Shown here: piece after piece, positions 1 through 5,653 of the stretch
Layout of the letters: the number at the start of each line of letters is the position of its first letter
Position numbering within the stretch: the stretch's first letter is position 1
Source of the DNA: Gammaproteobacteria bacterium
Lineage (GTDB): Bacteria > Pseudomonadota > Gammaproteobacteria > Steroidobacterales > Steroidobacteraceae
Direction: 5' to 3'
Length of the DNA stretch: 6,113 nucleotides
Assembly: GCA_030040235.1 (NCBI GenBank)
Contig: JASHUC010000251.1
Coordinates: forward strand, 1-6,113
Program-made: the position numbers and the translations under genes
The notes under the pieces: generated by a model
Told to the model about the DNA's origin: nothing
What the model saw: the letters and a program-made list of their open reading frames with translations, nothing else
The model's database searches: none

Positions 1-219
1 ATCGCGCTGTCGGCTCGAGAATACGCGGTGCTCGAGGCGCTGATGCTCCGCCCCGGGGCGATCCGCTCGCGCGCGCAGCTCGAGGACCGCCTGTACGGCT
101 GGGGCGGGGAGATCGAAAGCAACGCGGTGGAAGTGTACGTGCATGCCCTGCGGCGCAAGCTCGGGGCGGGCGCCATTCGCACCGTGCGTGGCGTCGGCTA
201 TTGCGTGCCCAAGCGTTGA
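1..219 (+). CDS. Response regulator, OmpR/PhoB family (C-terminal winged-helix DNA-binding domain; 5' end outside window)
   Basis: The reading frame is open from base 1 and ends at TGA 217-219, giving the last 72 residues of a transcription factor. The whole fragment is an OmpR/PhoB-type winged helix. It has the LSAREYAVLEALM start of the effector domain, the recognition-helix region SNAVEVYVHALRRKLG, and the wing hairpin IRTVRGVGYCVPKR at the very C-terminus. The EVYVHALRRKLG...IRTVRGVGY pattern is close to the QseB and PmrA branch as I know it. The phosphoacceptor receiver domain lies upstream of the window. The kinase gene begins two bases after the stop, so the two are almost certainly co-transcribed and translationally coupled. 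An apparent start at GTG 28 is internal to the domain and is not the real start. Family assignment is firm; the exact orthologue (QseB, PmrA or TctD-like) is not. Confidence 0.93.
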   Translation: MALSAREYAVLEALMLRPGAIRSRAQLEDRLYGWGGEIESNAVEVYVHALRRKLGAGAIRTVRGVGYCVPKR

Positions 220-221
220 CC

Positions 222-1520
222 ATGGGCTCGATCCGCGCTCGCCTGCTCGCAGGGCTCCTCGCGCTGGTCGCCGTCACGGCCATTTGCGCTGGCGTGATCA
301 CCTATCGCCGCATGCTCGATCAGACCTCGAGCCTCTTCGATTACGAGCTGCGGCAGATCGCACTCTCGCTACGCGACCAGGCGGCGATCGGACCGGGCCT
401 GTTGGTAGCCACTCACCCGTACGGATCCGACTTCATCATCCAGATCTGGAATCCGCTGGGAGAGTCCATTTACCATTCCCGGCCCGGTTTGCAAATCAAC
501 CGCGTCATTCTCGGCTACGCCGACACGGCGCTCGAGGGCGAGCGCTGGCGCGTCTATGGCCTCTTCACTGCCGAAGGCGTGATCCAGGTTGCTCAACCCT
601 GGCGCGTGCGCGAGCAGCTCGCGAGCGAGGCGGCGTTGCGCGTTCTCGCGCCGCTGCTGCTATTGCTCATCACGATGGCGGCTGCGGTCGTGTGGATCGT
701 GAGTCGCGGACTCGCCCCGCTCAGGCGCCTGGCGAGCGATGTTCAGAGCCGCGACGCGTTGAGCCTCGCGCCCCTCGCCTCGGGCGGACTGCCGGCCGAG
801 GCCGCCCCGCTCGTCGAGGAGCTCAATCGCCTGCTCGCACGGCTTTCGGAAGCCTTCGACAAGCAACGCGCTTTCGTCGCCGACGCCGCGCACGAGCTGC
901 GCTCCCCGCTCACTGCGCTGTCATTGCAGTTGCAGCTGCTCGACCGTGCCCCCGATGAGGCCGCCCGGGCCGAAGCGCGCACCAAGCTCGGGGCGGCGGT
1001 CGAGCGCGCCATCCACCTCGCCACCCAGCTGCTCACGCTCGCACGGCACGAGCCGGAGGGCGCGGGCGTGCAGCTGCACTCGGTCGCGCTCGAGAGCACA
1101 GTCCGGGAGGCGATCTCAGAGGTCCATACGCTCGCCGCCGCGCGCGGCGTCGAGCTCGAATTCGAGGCTTCCGGCGCCCCTCGTGTGCTCGGCGATGCCG
1201 ATGCGCTGCGGATTCTCGTTCGAAACCTCGTGGATAACGCGGTCCGCTACACGCCTGCCGGCGGCAGCGTTCAGGTCCACCTGCGCGCACACGAGGGAGG
1301 GGTCACACTCTCGGTGGAAGATAACGGGCCGGGGATTCCGGCGCATGAGCGCGAGCGTGCATTCGATCGCTTTTATCGCCCTCCAGGCTCGGCCGAAGGC
1401 GGCAGCGGTCTCGGCCTCGCCATCGTGAAGGCGATCGCCGAGCGGCATGGAGCGCGTGTGAGGCTCGAGGATGCGGTGCCCGCGGGATTGCGCGTCACCG
1501 TGCTCTTTGCGCCTCCTTAA
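222..1520 (+). CDS. Two-component sensor histidine kinase, QseC/TctE-like
   Basis: A 432-residue membrane kinase that autophosphorylates on histidine and passes the phosphate to the regulator encoded just upstream. Order of parts: first membrane helix about residues 7-27; periplasmic sensor region about 30-140, resembling the 2CSK_N domain of QseC/TctE (FDYELRQIALSLRDQ near 39-53, VAQPWRVREQLA near 123-134); second helix about 141-160; short HAMP-like linker; DHp domain with phosphoacceptor His224 in DAAHELRSPL; and a catalytic ATPase domain with N box NLVDNAVRYTP (335-345), G1 box DNGPGIP (367-373), F box FDRFYRP (381-387) and G2 box GSGLGLA (394-400). All catalytic motifs are intact. ATG 222 is preferred over the upstream in-frame TTG 201: it sits two bases after the regulator stop and puts the positive n-region directly before the first helix. 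No clear Shine-Dalgarno precedes it, which fits translational coupling. The ligand cannot be predicted. Confidence 0.95.
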   Translation: MGSIRARLLAGLLALVAVTAICAGVITYRRMLDQTSSLFDYELRQIALSLRDQAAIGPGLLVATHPYGSDFIIQIWNPLGESIYHSRPGLQINRVILGYADTALEGERWRVYGLFTAEGVIQVAQPWRVREQLASEAALRVLAPLLLLLITMAAAVVWIVSRGLAPLRRLASDVQSRDALSLAPLASGGLPAEAAPLVEELNRLLARLSEAFDKQRAFVADAAHELRSPLTALSLQLQLLDRAPDEAARAEARTKLGAAVERAIHLATQLLTLARHEPEGAGVQLHSVALESTVREAISEVHTLAAARGVELEFEASGAPRVLGDADALRILVRNLVDNAVRYTPAGGSVQVHLRAHEGGVTLSVEDNGPGIPAHERERAFDRFYRPPGSAEGGSGLGLAIVKAIAERHGARVRLEDAVPAGLRVTVLFAPP

Positions 1521-1532
1521 GGCTGGCTTAAG
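1516..1532. promoter_or_regulatory. Candidate response-regulator operator, CTTAAG-N5-CTTAAG (PmrA/QseB-box-like)
   Basis: Two perfect CTTAAG half-sites (1516-1521 and 1527-1532) are separated by five bases, an 11-base period. This matches the YTTAAK-N5-YTTAAK direct repeat described for PmrA and the closely similar QseB sites. OmpR-family dimers typically bind tandem half-sites about one helical turn apart. The first half-site overlaps the kinase stop codon TAA (1518-1520). The second ends 49 bases before the protease start. I found no other CTTAAG in the window, and AT-rich hexamers are scarce in this GC-rich DNA. CTTAAG is itself a palindrome, so the orientation of the box is ambiguous. Regulation of the protease by the adjacent system is inferred. 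I could not place a convincing -10/-35 pair here. Confidence 0.6.
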
Positions 1533-1533
1533 C

Positions 1534-1554
1534 ACGGGACCGTAAGGTGCCCGT
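1534..1554 (+). other. Small hairpin upstream of the HtrA gene
   Basis: ACGGGAC (1534-1540) can pair with GTGCCCGT (1547-1554) around a six-base loop, giving seven pairs with one bulged G. No T-run follows, so it is not a classical terminator for the kinase gene. If transcription of the protease starts upstream of it, it would sit in the 5' leader. It may equally be a chance structure in GC-rich DNA. Confidence 0.25.
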
Positions 1555-1566
1555 CAACACGCCATC

Positions 1567-1574
1567 GAGGAGGT
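1567..1574 (+). promoter_or_regulatory. Strong ribosome binding site for the HtrA gene
   Basis: GAGGAGGT lies seven bases before ATG 1582 and is a near-complete Shine-Dalgarno match. It fixes the start and suggests efficient translation, in contrast to the kinase gene, which has no visible site. Confidence 0.85.
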
Positions 1575-1581
1575 ACCTGCC

Positions 1582-3045
1582 ATGCGATTCAAGAGGACGA
1601 CACTCGCGCTGTCGGCCTGCGGGCTGTTCGGCTGCGGCGCGATCGTGGGCTGGGTGGGGCCGGGCCTGTTCGGTACCGGTGCCCTTGCCGCAGCCGCGAC
1701 CGCACCGGTCACGGCGCCTGCACCGATTCCGCTCGGTTCGGCGCCCAACTATGCCGCGATCGTCGCGCAGAACCGCGCCGCCGTCGTGACCATCACGAGC
1801 CGCAGCGTGGAGCACGACTCCGGTGACTCGGGCGACCTGAACGGCCTCCTCGGGCCGGACTCACCCTTCGGGAACGATCCGTTCTTTCGCTTCTTCCAGC
1901 AGATTCCGCAGCAACGCAACGTCCCGGTGGAGAGCCTCGGCTCGGGATTCATCGTCCAGTCGGACGGGGTGATCCTCACGAACGCGCACGTCGTGCGCAA
2001 TGCGACCCACGTGACCGTGGCGCTCGCGGACAATCAGGAGTATCGGGCCAAGGTCGTCGGACTCGACACGAACACCGACGTCGCCGTGCTCAAGATCGAC
2101 GCCCGCAATCTGCCGACGGTAAGGCTCGGCAATTCCAGCCAGCTCGCAGTCGGCGACTACGTGCTCGCGCTCGGAGCCCCCTACGGCCTCCGGGAAACGG
2201 CCACCGCCGGCATCGTGAGCGCCATCGGCCGAGAGCTGCCCGATCAACAGTACTTGCCGTTCATTCAGACGGACGTGGCGGTCAATCCGGGCAACTCCGG
2301 CGGTCCGCTCTTCGATGAGCACGGCGCTGTCGTCGGCATCAACTCGCAGATCTACAGCAACACCGGCGGCTTCCAGGGCGTCTCGTTCGCCGTTCCGATC
2401 GCCGTGGCGATCAACGACGAGCATCAGATCCTGGCACACGGAAAGGTCGAGCACGCGAGGCTCGGCGTCGAGGTGCAGGGCCTCACGCAGGCGCTCGCAC
2501 GCTCGTTCAATCTCAGTGTGCCGCAGGGTGCGCTCGTCACGCAGGTCGAGCCCAACAGCCCGGCCTCGCGCGCGGGACTCGAGACCGGAGATGTGATTCT
2601 CAAGCTCGACGGCAACCCCGTCACCGACTCTCAGGGGCTCGCCTCGCAGATCTACACCATGGAGCCCGGCGCGCCGGCCACGCTCGAGATCTGGCGCAAG
2701 GGGAAGACCCTCTCCCTGAAGGTGACGCTCGGCAACGCCGCGGCGCCTCGAGAGCTGCAGGCGAGCAACGTGAACCTGCACGGCAAGCTCGGCCTCACCG
2801 TGCGTCCGCTCACCTCCGAGGAGGAGCAGCAGGCGGGTGTGCCCTCGGGGCTGCTCGTCGAGAAATCGACCGGCGCCGCCGCGGATGCCGGCATCCAGCC
2901 GGGAGACATCGTGCTCTCGGCCGACGGCACCGCGCTCTCCAGCGTCGGGCAGCTGCGCAGGATCGTGAGCAATCACAAGAGCACGATCGCGCTGCTCGTG
3001 CAGCACGGAGACCAGCGGGAATTCGTGCCGGTGCAGCTCGGTTGA
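1582..3045 (+). CDS. htrA: Periplasmic serine endoprotease, HtrA/Do family (DegQ/MucD-like)
   Basis: A 487-residue protein-quality protease that degrades or holds misfolded periplasmic proteins. The N-terminus is an export signal (RFKR n-region, hydrophobic core about 7-30, likely cleavage near the ALA at 34-36). The trypsin-like domain covers about 55-280 with an intact triad: His136 in ILTNAHVV, Asp166 in TNTDVAVLKI and Ser239 in NPGNSGGPL. A polar, Gly/Asp/Phe-rich loop (about 78-113) corresponds to the LA loop. It lacks the cysteine pair of E. coli DegP. Two PDZ domains follow, about 290-385 (RLGVEVQGL...SPASRAGLETGDVI) and 400-487 (KLGLTVRPLT...AADAGIQPGDIV). Length and two-PDZ layout match DegP, DegQ and MucD. 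The NPGNSGGPLFDEHG...GFQGVSFAVPI stretch looks nearer to DegQ/MucD than to DegP. It follows the two-component genes by 61 bases and is preceded by an operator-like repeat, suggesting control by that system. The only cysteines, C13 and C18, lie in the signal region. Confidence 0.96.
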   Translation: MRFKRTTLALSACGLFGCGAIVGWVGPGLFGTGALAAAATAPVTAPAPIPLGSAPNYAAIVAQNRAAVVTITSRSVEHDSGDSGDLNGLLGPDSPFGNDPFFRFFQQIPQQRNVPVESLGSGFIVQSDGVILTNAHVVRNATHVTVALADNQEYRAKVVGLDTNTDVAVLKIDARNLPTVRLGNSSQLAVGDYVLALGAPYGLRETATAGIVSAIGRELPDQQYLPFIQTDVAVNPGNSGGPLFDEHGAVVGINSQIYSNTGGFQGVSFAVPIAVAINDEHQILAHGKVEHARLGVEVQGLTQALARSFNLSVPQGALVTQVEPNSPASRAGLETGDVILKLDGNPVTDSQGLASQIYTMEPGAPATLEIWRKGKTLSLKVTLGNAAAPRELQASNVNLHGKLGLTVRPLTSEEEQQAGVPSGLLVEKSTGAAADAGIQPGDIVLSADGTALSSVGQLRRIVSNHKSTIALLVQHGDQREFVPVQLG

Positions 3046-3051
3046 GCTACC

Positions 3052-3092
3052 GGTGAGCTCGGGGTGGCGCTGAAGCGCCCCCCGAGCTCACC
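3052..3092. terminator. Long hairpin between convergent genes, probable bidirectional terminator
   Basis: GGTGAGCTCGGGG plus GGCGC (3052-3070) pairs with GCGCC plus CCCCGAGCTCACC (3075-3092) around a TGAA loop. This gives 18 base pairs with a single bulged T at 3065. It begins seven bases after the protease stop codon, and its distal arm contains the stop codon of the minus-strand PQQ gene (3088-3090). Neither side carries a T-run, so it is not a textbook intrinsic terminator. Its position between convergent genes and its length argue for 3'-end formation or mRNA protection for both transcripts. Confidence 0.72.
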
Positions 3093-4983
3093 GCAATCCG
3101 AAGGCGAGCAGAACGTTTCCCGGCTTGCCCATCAAGCCCCCGCTACCGGAAGTGACGTAGAGCATGCCGCCCGCGACGATGGGACCCGGGCCATCGATTC
3201 CGCCCCCATGCGCCGGCACACCATTGACGGTGTTGAAGTCCCGATCGCAATCGTAGGTCCAGAGTATCGATCCATCCCTCGTGGAATAGGCGCGCACTCC
3301 GGCGTCCATCGCCCCGCTCAGCACCGCCCCCGGGATGGCGGTGAGCGCCGCACCCTGACCCACCGTGCACGAAAGACGCCCCGCGCACAACGGCTGGGGC
3401 GGGGGCATGCTCCAGGCGGTCTTGCCGTCGGCGAGCTTCACGGCGTGCACCCCGCCGGGTGTGCTCGTGAGCAGATCCGCGGTGCCGAAATAGGCGCTAC
3501 CGCCCTCGATCGCAGTTCCCCACTCGCCCCCGAACCCGCTGCCCTTGCCGAAGCGATAACGCCACACGATCCGGCCGTCCTGCGCCGGATCGAGCGCGAA
3601 GGCCAGGCCTGATTTCTGCGGCAGCACGAGCAGCTCACGAGCGCCGATGCGGGCGAGCGCCGGAGGCGCCGAGAAATCGAAGTCGGGACCGAGCTTCGAT
3701 GGGCAGACCGACTTGTTCGGACCGTTGTGCGCATTGCAACCCATGATCCAGATGTCACCGGCGAGCACCTGGCGCACCCACCGCACGGCGCCGGTATGCA
3801 TATCGAGCGCCAAAATGGCATTTGTCGTCGGTTGCGGCGGACCGGCGTAGCCATTGCCGGTGGCGACGTACACGAGGCCTCGCCGCGCATCCACCGTCGG
3901 CGCCGACCAGATGCCGCCGCCCGCGGGGCCATACCGCTCGACACCGTCCTTGTCCTTCCCACGCGGCCGGCTTTCCTCGACGTCGTACGTCTTCCACAGA
4001 ACCTTCCCGGTTGCCGCATCGAGCGCCGAGACGCTGCCACGGAAGGTGCAGCAGGCGTAATCCCCGAGCGCTCCGCGCCCCTCCTCGCTGAGACCCTGCA
4101 CCGGGACGAACACCCGGCCCGCATACACGGTCGGCGCGCCGGTGATCGAAGCGAACGGATGATGCTCGACATTCTGCATCCAGATCTCGCGGCCGCTCTC
4201 GGCATCGACGGCGTAGGCATTCGCCTTGCGGTCGGCGAAGTAGACGGCGTATCGCTTGGATCCCGCCGCCGATCGATAGCGACTCACCGAGAGCGCCGTG
4301 GCGATGCCGGCACGAGCCTTGTACGTCCAGTACGTGCAGCCCGTCGCAGGATCGAGCGCGTGCACCTGCCCGTTCTCACTCGCCACGAAGAGCCGGCCGC
4401 CCGCCACCGCGGGCTGCGTGCGAACCGTCACCACGTTCACGAAACCGAACGCCCATTTGAGCTCGAGGCGCGGCAGGTCGGCCGCGGTGAGACCGCCTCG
4501 CTCGCGGCTCTGAAAGCGGGTGTTGGTGATACCGTTACCCCAGCCGTTCCAGCCCGGTCCCCGCGCGGGATCCGACATGGGCGGGCTCCTGGTACAGGCC
4601 CTGCCGGCCTCGAGCCGCGGATCAAGTGGCTTCGCGCCGAGTGCGCGGCCGCTCGCGTACTCCGCAACCGCGCGGCGCTCCTCCGGCGTGAGCGCCGCCC
4701 CCTGCGCCTGCATCTTGCCCGTGGTGAGCGCCGTGAGGATCGCCTCCGGCGGGAGGTTGTGCAGGAACTCGCGCGGCGGGGCATGGGCGGGGCCGGCGCC
4801 GGCGAGTGGATTGATGCCGGCCATCGGGCCCATCTGCCGCAGACCCACGTGGCAGACGGCGCAGGCCTTGCGGAACACCGCCTCGCCATCGACCCGGTGC
4901 GCAGCCGGTGTGGCGGCTGGCGAGAGGCTCCACGAGCTGCCGGCGAGCAGCAAAGCGAAAGCGGCAACCCATCTGCGTGGCAT
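3088..4983 (-). CDS. Secreted quinohemoprotein: N-terminal cytochrome c plus PQQ beta-propeller (polyvinyl-alcohol-dehydrogenase-like)
   Basis: A 631-residue periplasmic protein with a Sec signal (about 1-25). The first domain (about 30-115) is a class I cytochrome c with haem motif CAVCH (41-45) and probable axial Met91 in TTGKMQAQGAALTPEE. The rest is a beta-propeller with recurring docking motifs of the type A-x-D-x-x-T/S-G-x-x-x-W ending at W219, W268, W330, W402, W474, W524 and W575. With the opening WNGWGN (145-150) and the closing C-terminal strand, this fits eight blades. Adjacent cysteines C311-C312 recall the vicinal disulfide near PQQ in quinoprotein alcohol dehydrogenases. The haem-first order and the GPDFDFSAPPAL and IDGPGPIVAGGMLYV segments resemble polyvinyl alcohol dehydrogenase (EC 1.1.2.6), which passes electrons from a secondary alcohol through PQQ to haem c. 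The true substrate is unknown; no PQQ-synthesis or PVA-hydrolase gene is in the window. ATG at 4983 is supported by a G-run seven bases upstream. Confidence 0.9.
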   Translation of the reverse strand: MPRRWVAAFALLLAGSSWSLSPAATPAAHRVDGEAVFRKACAVCHVGLRQMGPMAGINPLAGAGPAHAPPREFLHNLPPEAILTALTTGKMQAQGAALTPEERRAVAEYASGRALGAKPLDPRLEAGRACTRSPPMSDPARGPGWNGWGNGITNTRFQSRERGGLTAADLPRLELKWAFGFVNVVTVRTQPAVAGGRLFVASENGQVHALDPATGCTYWTYKARAGIATALSVSRYRSAAGSKRYAVYFADRKANAYAVDAESGREIWMQNVEHHPFASITGAPTVYAGRVFVPVQGLSEEGRGALGDYACCTFRGSVSALDAATGKVLWKTYDVEESRPRGKDKDGVERYGPAGGGIWSAPTVDARRGLVYVATGNGYAGPPQPTTNAILALDMHTGAVRWVRQVLAGDIWIMGCNAHNGPNKSVCPSKLGPDFDFSAPPALARIGARELLVLPQKSGLAFALDPAQDGRIVWRYRFGKGSGFGGEWGTAIEGGSAYFGTADLLTSTPGGVHAVKLADGKTAWSMPPPQPLCAGRLSCTVGQGAALTAIPGAVLSGAMDAGVRAYSTRDGSILWTYDCDRDFNTVNGVPAHGGGIDGPGPIVAGGMLYVTSGSGGLMGKPGNVLLAFGLR

Positions 4984-4990
4984 CGTGATA

Positions 4991-4995
4991 CCCCC
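4991..4995 (-). promoter_or_regulatory. Probable ribosome binding site for the PQQ gene
   Basis: Read on the minus strand, GGGGG followed by TATCACG precedes the ATG at 4983 by seven bases. It is a partial Shine-Dalgarno match, weaker than those of the two plus-strand genes, but it supports this start, and the signal peptide begins directly after it. Confidence 0.5.
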
Positions 4996-5033
4996 GTTTC
5001 TCGAGCCGGATTAGACTTTCAGGCTCCCAGAGC

Positions 5034-5041
5034 GAGGAGGA
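5034..5041 (+). promoter_or_regulatory. Strong ribosome binding site for the DJ-1/PfpI gene
   Basis: GAGGAGGA lies five bases from ATG 5046 to its last G (5040). It decides between two nearby ATGs: the one at 5041 overlaps the site itself and is out of frame with the conserved protein, so 5046 is the true start. Confidence 0.85.
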
Positions 5042-5045
5042 TGCC

Positions 5046-5624
5046 ATGGCCAAGCGAATTCTGCTGCTCGCGGGCGATTTCAGCGAAGACTACGAGACGA
5101 TGGTCCCTTTCCAGGCACTGCAGATGGTCGGGCACACCGTGCACGCCGTGTGCCCGGACAAGAAATCAGGCGAGTACGTGCTGACCGCGGTCCACGACTT
5201 CGAGGGCCAGCAGACGTACTCCGAGAAACCGGGGCACCGGTTCGTGCTCAATGCGACCTTTGCGGACGTGAAGGCGGACCAGTACGACGCGCTGGTGCTC
5301 CCGGGCGGGCGGGCGCCGGAGTACCTGCGCACCGATGCCAGAGTCATCGCGCTCGTGCAGCACTTCGCGCGTGCGGGCAAGCCCATCGCCGCGATTTGTC
5401 ATGCGGCGCAAATCCTCGCCGCGGCGGGGGTCATCGGCGGCAAGCACGTCTCGGCCTACCCGGCGTGTGCGGCGGAGGTGAAGCTCGCCGGAGCCGACTA
5501 TGCGCAGATCCCCGTGGATCAGGCGGTCACCGATGGATCCCTCGTCACTGCGCCCGCATGGCCGGCGCACCCGGCCTGGCTCGCGCAGTTCCTGAGCGTG
5601 CTCGGCACGCGCATCACGCCCTGA
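5046..5624 (+). CDS. DJ-1/PfpI family protein (class I glutamine amidotransferase-like fold)
   Basis: A complete 192-residue cytoplasmic protein with the DJ-1/PfpI fold. The nucleophile elbow is [15 protein letters not shown] with Cys118 followed by His119. Glu14 in the DFSEDYE segment aligns with the glutamate that contacts the active cysteine in PfpI and DJ-1. [11 protein letters not shown] (85-95) and the YPAC segment (138-141) are also family-typical. Members are reported as chaperones, proteases, glyoxalase III enzymes or deglycases, and some of these activities are disputed, so the reaction cannot be fixed from sequence. The C-terminal segment [20 protein letters not shown] (168-187) replaces the TSR-containing loop of YhbO/PfpI-like proteins. 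As I recall it, it is nearer the TGATYEGHPEFI pattern of plant DJ-1D, a glyoxalase III. It has its own strong ribosome binding site and is transcribed away from the PQQ gene; a link to carbonyl detoxification is inference. Confidence 0.93.
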   Translation: MAKRILLLAGDFSEDYETMVPFQALQMVGHTVHAVCPDKKSGEYVLTAVHDFEGQQTYSEKPGHRFVLNATFADVKADQYDALVLPGGRAPEYLRTDARVIALVQHFARAGKPIAAICHAAQILAAAGVIGGKHVSAYPACAAEVKLAGADYAQIPVDQAVTDGSLVTAPAWPAHPAWLAQFLSVLGTRITP

Positions 5625-5626
5625 GC

Positions 5627-5653
5627 GCGCAGCGCCGCTTCAGCGCGCTGCGC
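5627..5653. terminator. GC-rich hairpin between convergent DJ-1 and M23 genes
   Basis: GCGCAGCGC (5627-5635) pairs perfectly over nine bases with GCGCTGCGC (5645-5653) around a nine-base loop. It starts two bases after the DJ-1 stop codon, and the loop contains the M23 stop codon (5640-5642). No T-run follows on either strand. The 3' arm is part of three tandem GCGCT copies (5645-5659), which offer alternative pairing registers. A shared terminator is likely from position but not proven. Confidence 0.5.

Larger units (their letters stand above)
4984..5045. promoter_or_regulatory. Divergent intergenic region driving the PQQ and DJ-1 genes
   Basis: These 62 bases separate two divergent start codons, so promoters for both genes should lie here or just inside the coding ends. 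On the minus strand TCTAAT (5015 down to 5010) matches five of six -10 consensus bases and would give a leader of about 20 bases for the PQQ gene, but no good -35 lies 16-18 bases behind it. On the plus strand TAGACT (5012-5017) matches four of six. The two overlap, so transcription in one direction could hinder the other. I see no convincing operator repeat. Confidence 0.4.

Noticed and set aside
201..221. TTG 201 as the start of the histidine kinase
   Set aside because: It would overlap the regulator end and add seven residues before the n-region. ATG 222 directly after the regulator stop is the more natural start.
143..958. 271-codon plus-strand open frame overlapping the regulator and kinase genes
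   Set aside because: It is an Arg/Pro/Ala-rich alternate frame of the kinase gene. The kinase frame carries all the catalytic motifs.
1534..1554. Hairpin as an intrinsic terminator of the two-component operon
   Set aside because: The stem is short and bulged and no T-run follows, so termination before htrA is not supported; it is listed only as a small hairpin.
1861..3006. 381-codon minus-strand open frame opposite the HtrA gene
   Set aside because: It lies wholly inside the protease and its PDZ domains. The translation is low-complexity Arg/Glu/Asp/Leu with no motif, as expected for the complement of a GC-rich gene.
3064..3612. 182-codon plus-strand open frame right after the HtrA terminator
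   Set aside because: It begins inside the hairpin, has no ribosome site and is antisense to the C-terminal blades of the PQQ protein.
3727..5184. 485-codon plus-strand open frame opposite the PQQ gene
   Set aside because: It is antisense to a protein with clear haem and propeller motifs. Its translation is rich in Arg and Ala with no recognisable domain, and it also runs into the DJ-1 gene. This is a typical GC-rich shadow frame.
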